Source of the DNA: Deltaproteobacteria bacterium
Lineage (GTDB): Bacteria; Myxococcota; B64-G9
Direction of reading: 5' to 3'
Length of the DNA stretch: 33,891 nucleotides
Assembly (NCBI GenBank): GCA_019307065.1
Contig: JAFDKH010000111.1
Coordinates: 1 to 33,891, forward strand
Positions 23,841 through 31,103 of this stretch are shown here, one piece after another. The notes beneath the pieces were generated by a model. That model searched no databases and was not told the origin of the DNA. It saw only the letters and a program-made list of their open reading frames with translations. The translations under genes were made by a program, and so were the position numbers. Numbering within the stretch: position 1 is the first letter of the stretch; every line of letters begins with the position of its first letter.

Positions 23841-24778
23841 GATTTATCCTCCGCCTGGTCACCGGTCAGTCTCAAGAAGGTGGCTTCGAGCATGTCGTGG
23901 ACGGCTGACAGTTTCAGCAAGTCGATTCCGGCCTGGACTAACGCGCGGCTCAATTCAGCCCGCAAATCTTTGGAAGTCTTAATCTCCAGTTCGATTTCTT
24001 GCTGGTTTTCGCTCTCGACTTTCCAACTCAAAATGCCGCTGACCGTCTTTAATATTTTTTCGATATCTTCTAATTTGCCGCGAACCTGGACCACCAGCCG
24101 TTTTTCTTTTTGCAGACTTGAAGAGAGCTCAAGCTCTGTGCCGGAGGCGACAATCCTGCCGCGCTGCATGACCAGTATCCGATCGCAGGTCTGGCTGATC
24201 TCGGTCAAGATGTGGCTGGATTGCACAACAGTGTGCTGGCCGCTCAGACCGCGCACCAATTCGCGCATTTCCACAATCTGGGCTGGGTCGAGACCGGCGA
24301 TCGGTTCATCCAGAATTACCAAGGGCGGATTGTGAACAATTGCCTGGGCGATGCCAACCCTCTTTTTATAACCATAGGAGAGCGTCTCGATCGGTTGATT
24401 GACCACCTCGGTCAGCTGACAGCGTTTGATCACATCTTGAACTCGACCACCGATTTCTGTAGACGGAACACGTCGTAGACGGGCGACAAAGTCTAGAAAC
24501 TTCGCGACTTTCATTTCGCCATAAAGAGGCGGTTCCTCGGGCAAGTACCCGATTTGCCGGCGAACAAACTCGGACGCCTCAGTCACCTGCCTGCCTTCGA
24601 CGCTTATCTGACCCGAGGTCGGGGCCAACAAACAGCTCAAAATTCGCAGCAGGGTGGTCTTACCGGCCCCGTTGAGGCCCAGCAGTCCGATACACTCACC
24701 GCGCTCGATCTCGAAGCTGACTTGATCGAGTGCTCGGAGCTCTCCGTAATCCTTGGTTAGTTGATTAGCTTTAATCAT
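23837..24778 (-). CDS. ABC transporter ATP-binding protein (GldA-like)
   Basis: 313 residues with a complete nucleotide-binding domain: Walker A GLNGAGKTT (34-42), Q-loop region GYLPEEPPLY (77-86; Glu in the Q position, as is usual in GldA/NatA-like proteins), signature LSYGYKKR (133-140), Walker B LVILDEP (153-159) and H-loop His189. The C-terminal 90 residues form a DUF4162-like regulatory extension. First gene of the four-gene operon (ATPase, permease, GldG-like, DUF4340). The ATG at 24778 has no clear ribosome site and lies close behind the predicted promoter. Confidence 0.94.
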   Translation of the reverse strand: MIKANQLTKDYGELRALDQVSFEIERGECIGLLGLNGAGKTTLLRILSCLLAPTSGQISVEGRQVTEASEFVRRQIGYLPEEPPLYGEMKVAKFLDFVARLRRVPSTEIGGRVQDVIKRCQLTEVVNQPIETLSYGYKKRVGIAQAIVHNPPLVILDEPIAGLDPAQIVEMRELVRGLSGQHTVVQSSHILTEISQTCDRILVMQRGRIVASGTELELSSSLQKEKRLVVQVRGKLEDIEKILKTVSGILSWKVESENQQEIELEIKTSKDLRAELSRALVQAGIDLLKLSAVHDMLEATFLRLTGDQAEDKS

Positions 24779-24792
24779 CTTATCGGTCGAAG

Positions 24793-24821
24793 TTATTAGA
24801 TAATTTCACCTGACATGTCAA
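24793..24821 (-). promoter_or_regulatory. Putative promoter of the Gld-like ABC operon
   Basis: Minus strand: perfect TTGACA (24816-24821), 17-base spacer, then the AT-rich TAATAA (24793-24798; only three of six to TATAAT). The expected transcript begins within about 10 bases of the ATG at 24778, so the message would be nearly leaderless, in line with the absence of a clear ribosome site. Confidence 0.38.
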
Positions 24822-24869
24822 GCAGTATGTCGTTTTTTTCGAATCTCATAGGTTAGTGCTTCTAATTTA

Positions 24870-24896
24870 TTGACTTTTAGCAAAGCAAAATACAAA
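24870..24896 (+). promoter_or_regulatory. Weak candidate promoter of the lipoprotein pair
   Basis: TTGACT (24870-24875), 15-base spacer, TACAAA (24891-24896), in an AT-rich stretch 30-57 bases before the TTG start at 24927. The spacer is shorter than usual, so this is only a candidate. Confidence 0.25.
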
Positions 24897-24926
24897 GTTA
24901 TCTAGAACCCACTCGGAGAAGACAAT

Positions 24927-25547
24927 TTGAAGGACTTGCTTATCCTGACAGGATTTGCAGCCCTGCTAGGCAGTTGCAACCTGATAGATTCGAACCTTAC
25001 CCTGGATCATACGCCGGTCATGAGTAAGGTAACGACATCGAACAGCCCGGTGTTTCTGGTCCGGGTAACCGATCGCCGACCGGACCGCGAGCGCATCGGT
25101 TGCAAGAAAAACGGGATAGGCTCCGAAACCGCGGATTTATTCCTCGATGTTCCGCTGACCGATTGGTTTGGCGGCGTAATGAACGAAGAATTCAAACGAG
25201 CCGGATTGATGCTTGCCGGAGCTGACAACCCCACAGCTACTCAAATCGAAGTTGATTTGCTCGATTTTTTCATCGAGCCTAACGTTGGTTTGACGTTTCA
25301 AGTGTTCTCGGTCGTGCATGCCGAGGTGAAGGTAAGGTTCAGTGACGGATCGGGTTATGCCCGTCGATTTGCGGCTCGCTCGGATGATTCATCGATGATT
25401 CCAACCGACGGCGCCTACATCGACGAAATCAACAGCGCCATGCGCGCCTGGTTATATGAAGCCGTGACAGAAATCGTCCGACTGATTCACGCGCGTAAGA
25501 CTGCCAGCCTGAAAAGCCGCTTAGTGGCCTGGAGACCGGTAGAATGA
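24927..25547 (+). CDS. YajG-like lipoprotein
   Basis: 206 residues starting at TTG, supported by GGAG 9 bases upstream and by a lipoprotein signal with lipobox LLGSC (Cys17) immediately after. The mature part alternates strands and helices: SPVFLVRVTDRRPDR, DVPLTDWFGGVMNEEFKRAG, QIEVDLLDFFIEPN, and a C-terminal helix after DGAYIDEINSAMRAW. The order (short conserved strand, helix, strand with D-L, paired strands, helix) resembles the YajG family. It is a probable outer-membrane lipoprotein. It overlaps the next lipoprotein gene by 4 bases (ATGA). No neighbour indicates a pathway. Confidence 0.75.
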   Translation: MKDLLILTGFAALLGSCNLIDSNLTLDHTPVMSKVTTSNSPVFLVRVTDRRPDRERIGCKKNGIGSETADLFLDVPLTDWFGGVMNEEFKRAGLMLAGADNPTATQIEVDLLDFFIEPNVGLTFQVFSVVHAEVKVRFSDGSGYARRFAARSDDSSMIPTDGAYIDEINSAMRAWLYEAVTEIVRLIHARKTASLKSRLVAWRPVE

Positions 25548-26152
25548 AGTCAATCTATCTATCTCTAATCTGCCTGGCACTGGTAACCTCAGCCTGTGGC
25601 GGACTGAGACACATTCCGAATGTCGCTTCTGAAACTCAGTGGCGCCCGCTTGCCGCTATCAGCCCGACAAAAGCTGCAGCCGCATTGGCTACTGTAAAAC
25701 CACCACCAACCGAGGTTCCTTTTCGACAAATTGAATTACGCGGATCTTATGTGGCGGTATTCGACATTCTGGATAAAAGTAAAAAACTGAGTCCCGAAGA
25801 AATTGACGGCTTGACCGATTATCTAGCCAGCAAGATTGCCGAAGACGGACTATTTCATGTAGTTCCCCGTGACGAGATTAAAAAACGGTTGCGCGCACAG
25901 AAAAAGAAGAGTTTCAAAGAGTGTTATGACCAGTCGTGTCAGATCGAAATCGGACGGGAGATCGCCGCCCAGAAAACTCTATCGGTAACCATCTCACCCA
26001 TCGGCTCATCGTGCGTCGTTACCGCGGCCTTGTTCGATCTAAAAAAAGCCGCCACCGACGCAACCGCCTCCTCGCGCGGTAAGTGTATCCCAGATAATCT
26101 AGTCACTCAGATCGAAAACATCGTTGCCAAATTCAGACGCATGGCCAAATAG
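25544..26152 (+). CDS. Lipoprotein with a CsgG/TolB-N-like alpha/beta domain
   Basis: 202 residues. Lipoprotein signal with lipobox VTSAC (Cys18). After a variable, Pro-rich linker, about residues 68-200 contain the strand GSYVAVFDILD, a helix EIDGLTDYLASKIAEDG, the strand FHVVPRDEI, then KKSFKECYDQSCQIEIGREI and CVVTAALFDLK. The pattern of a short-lived-strand domain with a ECYDQSCQIEIG block is one I associate with a myxobacterial family of periplasmic sensors or assembly lipoproteins; the two Cys of C-Y-D-Q-S-C may form a disulfide. It is translationally coupled to the YajG-like lipoprotein, so the two may act together at the outer membrane. Confidence 0.78.
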   Translation: MKSIYLSLICLALVTSACGGLRHIPNVASETQWRPLAAISPTKAAAALATVKPPPTEVPFRQIELRGSYVAVFDILDKSKKLSPEEIDGLTDYLASKIAEDGLFHVVPRDEIKKRLRAQKKKSFKECYDQSCQIEIGREIAAQKTLSVTISPIGSSCVVTAALFDLKKAATDATASSRGKCIPDNLVTQIENIVAKFRRMAK

Positions 26153-26163
26153 GCCGGCTGGGT

Positions 26164-26589
26164 CTAAAGGTCTAAATACATCTTTCTATGCGGGATGCGA
26201 GCATCCATGAACTCAGGCCCCTTGGCCACAAATCCCCGGGTTTCATAGAAACCAATTGCTTTGACCTGAGCATCCAGAATCACTTGGGCGATTCCCAACT
26301 CGCGAGCAGTTTCCAGCAGGGCTCCCAGCAAGGCTGCCCCGACCCCGCGCCCCCTCCAGGCCGGCAGGACGGCCATACGCCCTATTTTGCCCGCTCTGGT
26401 CAGCCGGGCGGTGCCAATTGCGTTTTGATCGAGATCCTCGGCCAGGAGTTGAATACACTCCGGGTCGAGTCCATCAAACTCTTCTGCCCGGTATACACCT
26501 TGCTCTTTTATGAAGACTGTCTCGCGGACTGAAACAATGGTGGACTGATCCGAATCCCAATTCGCTTTGCGGATATTGAATTCAGCCAT
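26164..26589 (-). CDS. GNAT-family N-acetyltransferase (ElaA/YjcF-like)
   Basis: 141 residues covering a complete GNAT fold. Acetyl-CoA motif A is RMAVLPAWRGRGVGAALL (about 71-88) with the R-G-x-G-V-G-A pyrophosphate loop. Motif B includes AIGFYETRGFVAKGPEF near 111-127. The N-terminal VFIKEQGV (26-33) is typical of the ElaA/YjcF branch. It is a soluble enzyme transferring acetyl from acetyl-CoA to an amine; the acceptor is unknown. It starts 12 bases after the crotonase stop, so the two are co-transcribed. It converges with the lipoprotein pair, 11 bases between stops. Confidence 0.88.
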   Translation of the reverse strand: MAEFNIRKANWDSDQSTIVSVRETVFIKEQGVYRAEEFDGLDPECIQLLAEDLDQNAIGTARLTRAGKIGRMAVLPAWRGRGVGAALLGALLETARELGIAQVILDAQVKAIGFYETRGFVAKGPEFMDARIPHRKMYLDL

Positions 26590-26601
26590 GTTCGCGGTTG
26601 T

Positions 26602-27393
26602 CTACTTGCCCTTGAACTCGGGCGGGCGTTTCTGGACGAAACTTTGAATACCTTCAGTGAAATCTTCAGTCGGAACCAGCTGGCTTTGAGCCCAGCCTTC
26701 GAGCAACAACCCTCGATCGATATCGCTCAATCCGTCGATCACTCGTTTGGCCATCCCAACCGCCAGGGGAGCTGCCAGCTTCAGTTCGTCAACCAACTCG
26801 CGGCCCTTATTGTGAAGCTCGGACTGCTCAACCACATGATTGACAATCCCCCACTTTTCGGCCAGGTCGGCATCTATTTGCTTGCCGGTAAAGATTAGTT
26901 CCTTGGCCCGGCCCGGGCCAATCAGGCGGGTCAGCCGGGTTGTTCCACCAACATCGGGTATCAGGCCCAGACGCGTCTCAGGCAGGCCTAGCTTGGTACC
27001 CTTCGCCGCAATCCGGATGTCACAAGCCAGCACCAGCTCCATGCCCAAGCCCAGGCAGTGACCATGTATCAAAGCAATCGTTGGCAGTTCAATTCGCTCG
27101 AGGTAAGTCAGCACGCTTTGAAAATCATCGGTAACCGTGCGCATGCGTTTGAGCCAGTCATCACCGTAATGCTCGGGCAAAAGCATGAAAGAGGTCACAT
27201 CGATGCCGGCCGAAAAAGATTTGCCTTCCCCGCGAATAATCAAGGCCCGCACTGAAGTTGCCCGATTAGCTTCTTTCAGGGCTGCTTCGAATGCGTTCCA
27301 CAAATCGGGGCTGAAGGCGTTACGCTTGTCAGGGCGGTTCAAAACGATTTCGAAGATGGTGTCTTCTTGCTTAGTTGTCACCAGCTCGGACAT
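26602..27393 (-). CDS. Enoyl-CoA hydratase/isomerase (crotonase) family protein
   Basis: 263 residues with a perfect GGGAGGAA ribosome site before the ATG. It carries the crotonase oxyanion-hole segments SAGID (61-65) and GHCLGLGMEL (111-120). The two catalytic glutamates of enoyl-CoA hydratases have counterparts at Glu119 (GMEL) and Glu139 (GLPET), so hydratase activity on trans-2-enoyl-CoA is expected; the following PDVGGTTRL has Asp where hydratases often have Gly. Cytoplasmic, fatty-acid or other acyl-CoA degradation. No other beta-oxidation gene is in the window, so the exact substrate is open. Confidence 0.92.
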   Translation of the reverse strand: MSELVTTKQEDTIFEIVLNRPDKRNAFSPDLWNAFEAALKEANRATSVRALIIRGEGKSFSAGIDVTSFMLLPEHYGDDWLKRMRTVTDDFQSVLTYLERIELPTIALIHGHCLGLGMELVLACDIRIAAKGTKLGLPETRLGLIPDVGGTTRLTRLIGPGRAKELIFTGKQIDADLAEKWGIVNHVVEQSELHNKGRELVDELKLAAPLAVGMAKRVIDGLSDIDRGLLLEGWAQSQLVPTEDFTEGIQSFVQKRPPEFKGK

Positions 27394-27419
27394 GAAATTC
27401 CTCCCGATTCAATGCCCCG

Positions 27420-29642
27420 TTATTGTGCCGGAACAATGGTCAAAGACCAGGAATTAAGCGTACCGGTGTCGGCCGCGGCCGTGTCGACGACTTTCAGGGT
27501 CCATTGTCCGCTGGCGCTTTGGCCGCTGAAGTCAGCCAGGGTCTGATCGAGAGCCAGATTTTCGGTACCGCCCCCGGCCTTGTCGTGCAAGGTAACCGTA
27601 GAGCCGTCGTGAGCAAGAGTTACAACCAGATCACCGATGTAGGTATGCGAAATATCAACCCTGACCATAATTTCTGAGACAGTTCCGCCGGCGCTTATAT
27701 CGATGCTGCTGCTGGCACCCGAAGAATCGTCATCGGGAATATACACCGAACCGGTGTTCTCGCCTTCGATCAGATTGGGGTCGCTGGAAGACTCGTTTAA
27801 TATCAACTTCCAGCTGACCAACCTACCAGTATCATAGCTGGCGTGATCCGAAACGCTGATTATCCAGTCACCGCTTGAGTCTCCGTTTTCGAACCCGCTG
27901 ACTGCGAAAGTGGTCCGAATGTCGTCGCTGCCGCCGCCGGATTTATTGTGCAAGACTTGTTCGCTGCCAGCATGAGTCAGGGTTACTTTCAGGTCGCCGA
28001 TATAGGTATGTTTGATATCGACCTCGAGCGAGACAGATTTTACAGTGAACTGATCAGTAACATTGATTGTGCGCGAGATGCCCCCGTCATTATTGTCGGG
28101 AATTTCGGTCTCGGAAGTATCTTCGTATTCATGCGTCAGAGAAGACCCGCCGTTGTCTTCACAGTATGAAGGGCCGCTGGGGTTGAAGCAATTCGAACCT
28201 ACTCCGCTGGCTCCGTAAATCTCGGCGTGGAATTTTTCGGGATCGTACCAGCGGGCGCGCTGGTCGGCCGAGTTGTTCATGTAGACGATCAAGTTGTTCC
28301 AGCTGTACTTGGAAAGAGATCTGCCTTGCATGTAGTCCGAGGCGCCCTTGAAAATGTTTTTGTACAAAAGCCAGGCAGTCTTGTGGCTGCCGGTGATGCC
28401 GGGTTCGGTGTTGTTGACCACGTCTGCGTATTTCATTCCGTCAGGGTCTGTCTCGGCGTCGACCTTGTTCTCGAAAACCTGCTTGGTGTAATAGGCATAC
28501 GACCAACAGGCGTCCATGTTGATGATCTGGTAGGTTTCCTCAGGATAAGATTCGGGTTTATCCAACACGGTCAATGACCCGTAAAAGGCGTGTCCATTGT
28601 AGTAGACGATCTCGTGATCGTGGATTGCTTGCGAAAATAGCTGATTGACTTCTTCCCGGGGGCGATGGTCTTTCAGGGCCTCGGGCGTGTAGAAGTTGGC
28701 GGTGACCTCCAGTCCGCCTGTATAGGTTTTTGTAAGCCTGTGCCCAAAATTGTTTTCGAATGTCTCGGCGACCGAAAAACCGGCCCGCTCGAATTCCCGC
28801 TTGAACTGTTCGTAAGCGATCCAGCCCCAGTCGTTGTCTTCTAGATCTCCGTGAGTAATCTGACCAAACAGGTTGACCATGCTGATCTTCTTGTCCTGGG
28901 TAAGTAGATCGTATTCGGGATAAACACTGGGCGTATCGAGCGAAGAAATAATTTCATAGTTGGCTGAAACCAGATCGACGTTGGCCACCAGTGCACAGCC
29001 CTGCTTGTCGGGATCGAAGTAATAAAAGTAGTTGCTGTCATTCAGATCTTCGACATGTAGTTCGTCTCCGTCGGGATCGGACGCACAGGCAATCCCGCCC
29101 TTACCGAAAACTGACTCGGGCATTGAAGGCAACTGGAAAGCGATTTGCTTGCCGATCAGATCACTGGGGGTCAAGTTCATTTCCTCGAGTTCCTTGAATT
29201 TAACCAGCGACTCGATTGAACTGGCGTACTGAAGCCAGACGCCGTTGGCATCCGTAGTCACATCGACTACTTCCGGATCGCCGCGTTCGAGATTGAGATC
29301 CAGTTTCTCTCCCTTTAACGGATTGCGCGCATACTTGAGTTGCGGCGAGGTATATTTCTGGAGAGTCCAGCGCGAAGCGCTTTGCAAACTGTCGGCCTTG
29401 GCCTGGATAGCCTGGGCGCTCTGACCGGTCATATCGATATATACTTTCGAGATCAGGCGGGCCTCCATCTCGGCGGCCTTATTACTCAGGTATCCGGTAT
29501 CTTCCTTGCCATCGATGAATGTCTCGAAATCAATCGGTTCGTATTCCTCGATCGGGCCGCTGGAACTGCAGCTTAAGAAGCCAAAAGCCAATGCGGCCAC
29601 AACAAAAAAACTGCCTGAAAACAAATTGAATCTCGAAATCAT
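27420..29642 (-). CDS. Lipoprotein with clan-CD-like (caspase/gingipain-type) domain and two P-domains
   Basis: 740 residues, numbered from the ATG at 29642, chosen because AAAGGGG lies 6 bases upstream; a TTG two codons earlier is the alternative. The signal peptide ends at lipobox FLSC (Cys25). A middle domain (about 235-440) has the clan-CD layout: strand KISMVNLFGQ then a helix ending ERAGFSV, a hydrophobic strand IVYYNGH (His351), then a strand YQIINMDAC (Cys379). The usual His-Gly is His-Ala here. Two P/Homo-B domains (proprotein-convertase type) follow at about 513-616 and 635-738; both carry the HTYIGDL block and a closing SW-K/S-L strand. P-domains usually accompany secreted proteases. 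This may therefore be an envelope cysteine peptidase, or an inactive relative. It lies 26 bases before the crotonase gene. Confidence 0.85.
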   Translation of the reverse strand: MISRFNLFSGSFFVVAALAFGFLSCSSSGPIEEYEPIDFETFIDGKEDTGYLSNKAAEMEARLISKVYIDMTGQSAQAIQAKADSLQSASRWTLQKYTSPQLKYARNPLKGEKLDLNLERGDPEVVDVTTDANGVWLQYASSIESLVKFKELEEMNLTPSDLIGKQIAFQLPSMPESVFGKGGIACASDPDGDELHVEDLNDSNYFYYFDPDKQGCALVANVDLVSANYEIISSLDTPSVYPEYDLLTQDKKISMVNLFGQITHGDLEDNDWGWIAYEQFKREFERAGFSVAETFENNFGHRLTKTYTGGLEVTANFYTPEALKDHRPREEVNQLFSQAIHDHEIVYYNGHAFYGSLTVLDKPESYPEETYQIINMDACWSYAYYTKQVFENKVDAETDPDGMKYADVVNNTEPGITGSHKTAWLLYKNIFKGASDYMQGRSLSKYSWNNLIVYMNNSADQRARWYDPEKFHAEIYGASGVGSNCFNPSGPSYCEDNGGSSLTHEYEDTSETEIPDNNDGGISRTINVTDQFTVKSVSLEVDIKHTYIGDLKVTLTHAGSEQVLHNKSGGGSDDIRTTFAVSGFENGDSSGDWIISVSDHASYDTGRLVSWKLILNESSSDPNLIEGENTGSVYIPDDDSSGASSSIDISAGGTVSEIMVRVDISHTYIGDLVVTLAHDGSTVTLHDKAGGGTENLALDQTLADFSGQSASGQWTLKVVDTAAADTGTLNSWSLTIVPAQ

Positions 29643-29683
29643 AACCAACCCCTTTTTGAATTTACATTCACAAACAAAGGCAG

Positions 29684-29712
29684 ACTTTATGCTATTTTTT
29701 CTTGTTTTGCAA
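29684..29712 (-). promoter_or_regulatory. Putative promoter of the P-domain lipoprotein
   Basis: Minus strand: TTGCAA (29707-29712), exactly 17 bases, TAAAGT (29684-29689); four of six matches in each hexamer. It lies in the 83-base gap behind the zinc-ribbon gene, ahead of an AAAGGGG ribosome site, so the lipoprotein probably begins a new transcript. Confidence 0.35.
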
Positions 29713-29725
29713 GGAGATAGGAGGT

Positions 29726-30193
29726 TCAGCCTCGGGCGTGAACCATCACTCGGACGGCATCTTCGAAAGACACTACAATCCGACCACGCGGCTTAACCTC
29801 GGTCACAATCCCTAACCCGAACTTTCCGTGGATGATTGCCTGGTCGATTTCGAAGGTTGTATTGGGATGATAAGCTGCCGGCTTGGACATGTCCTTATCA
29901 CGGATTGCATCTTCGAACACCCGAGCAGCCGCTGGAATTTTTTTTGAGCCCGACGATCGCGAGCCAGTTTTACGTTTGCTGGTCGTACGCCGACTGCCTG
30001 GCGGCTCGGGGTAGTATTTATGTTCGCTGCTACAGGTGTTGCAGACTACCCTGACCGTGCGACCTTCAGTTTTAGCCAAGACCGTATGAGTCAGCATTCT
30101 CTTACAACGGGTGCACCAGGCGTCGATGTCCGTGCCGACCTGGCCTTTGGGTTTGGGTGCCTGGTAATCAGACAGTTTTTTGTAGCGTTCCAC
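29726..30193 (-). CDS. Zinc-ribbon protein with a C-terminal PcrA/CarD-like Tudor segment
   Basis: 155 residues. Cys27-x-x-Cys30 and Cys51-x-x-Cys54 form a four-Cys zinc ribbon. A basic, low-complexity linker (about 66-86, Arg/Ser/Lys) follows. Residues about 112-153 contain FEIDQAIIHGKFGLGIVTEV and RIVVSFEDAVRVMV, which resemble the small beta-barrel (Tudor) at the end of PcrA/UvrD helicases (V-x-H-x-x-FG-x-G-x-V) and, less so, CarD N-termini; those barrels bind RNA polymerase. By inference it is a nucleic-acid or polymerase-associated factor. The start is GTG; it begins 7 bases after the CDF stop, so it is the last gene of the CAP-CDF operon. Confidence 0.8.
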   Translation of the reverse strand: MERYKKLSDYQAPKPKGQVGTDIDAWCTRCKRMLTHTVLAKTEGRTVRVVCNTCSSEHKYYPEPPGSRRTTSKRKTGSRSSGSKKIPAAARVFEDAIRDKDMSKPAAYHPNTTFEIDQAIIHGKFGLGIVTEVKPRGRIVVSFEDAVRVMVHARG

Positions 30194-30200
30194 TATTCAC

Positions 30201-31100
30201 TCAGCTCTTAGGCTCGTAGTTATCAGGGTCGACATGCACAATTGTTTCACCGATGCTCGCGATATCTCTAGCCAGGCAAACCTCGACTTGCTTGGCGATT
30301 TGATGACCTTTGAAAACGGAAAGTCCGCCATCCACAACAATGTGTACTTGTACGTGATGTAAACCGCCGGAAGTTCGCACTTTGATCGCATGTCCATCGA
30401 TTACACCATCGACTCCTTCAATACAACGTCGCATCCGTTCAACGGTTTCTTCACTCGGAGCTGTATCAATCATCTCGCGAAAAGCTTGATACAGAATCTT
30501 CACACCGACCTTGGCAATTAAAAGGGAGACTAATAGGGCTGCGAAACTGTCAAGAATATACCATTCGGGCTTGATCATGGCCCCACCGATGCCAATCAAC
30601 ACAGCCACCGAGGACAGAGCGTCAGAGCGGTGGTGCCAAGCATTGGCAATTACAACAGGGCTCGTGATCCGGCGACCAACCCGGATTGTGTATTGATAAA
30701 GGATTTCTTTGACAATGATAGACAGTCCCGCTCCAGCCAGGGCCAACCAGGTTGGATTAGCCGGGGCATGGTCGTAAATACCCTCGGTTGCATTGATTCC
30801 CAATAATATGGCCACAACCAGCAGCGAGCCCCCGACTACTGCCGACGCCAGGGTTTCGATTCGAGCATGTCCGAAATGATGATCGGCATCGGGGGCCTTG
30901 CGACCAAAATGCAGGCCCAGGAGCACAATAACATCGGTGAAAAAATCCGATACGGAATGGACTGCGTCGGCAATCATCGCTTGACTGTGACCAAAAATAC
31001 CGGCGATGAATTTTGCAACAATCAGCAGGGCATTGGCCCCGGCCCCAACCCAGGTGACCTTTTTCCCCGCCTGGATGTCGCTTGTATCGGTCTTATTCAT
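30201..31100 (-). CDS. Cation diffusion facilitator, predicted zinc type
   Basis: 299 residues, six TM helices and a C-terminal cytoplasmic ferredoxin-like domain (about 210-295). The TM2 motif ADAVHSVSDFFTD has His48 and Asp52; the TM5 motif WHHRSDALSS has His156 and Asp160. An HD-HD metal site is the zinc-selective pattern of many CDF proteins, while FieF uses DD-HD, so zinc efflux is the best guess. HHFGHARIETLAS (about 74-86) between TM2 and TM3 is a family signature. It exchanges metal for protons across the inner membrane. It starts 3 bases after the CAP lipoprotein stop. Confidence 0.92.
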   Translation of the reverse strand: MNKTDTSDIQAGKKVTWVGAGANALLIVAKFIAGIFGHSQAMIADAVHSVSDFFTDVIVLLGLHFGRKAPDADHHFGHARIETLASAVVGGSLLVVAILLGINATEGIYDHAPANPTWLALAGAGLSIIVKEILYQYTIRVGRRITSPVVIANAWHHRSDALSSVAVLIGIGGAMIKPEWYILDSFAALLVSLLIAKVGVKILYQAFREMIDTAPSEETVERMRRCIEGVDGVIDGHAIKVRTSGGLHHVQVHIVVDGGLSVFKGHQIAKQVEVCLARDIASIGETIVHVDPDNYEPKS

Positions 31101-31103
31101 CGA

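Noticed and set aside
23598..24335. A 245-codon + strand open frame opposite the ABC ATPase and permease
   Set aside because: It lies over two confidently identified minus-strand genes, its translation is low-complexity Ser/Arg-rich, and it has no ribosome site or motif.
19973..24778. A gliding-motility operon
   Set aside because: GldA/F/G-like ABC operons with DUF4340 are widespread in non-gliding bacteria. No other gliding gene is present, so only the ABC type is called.
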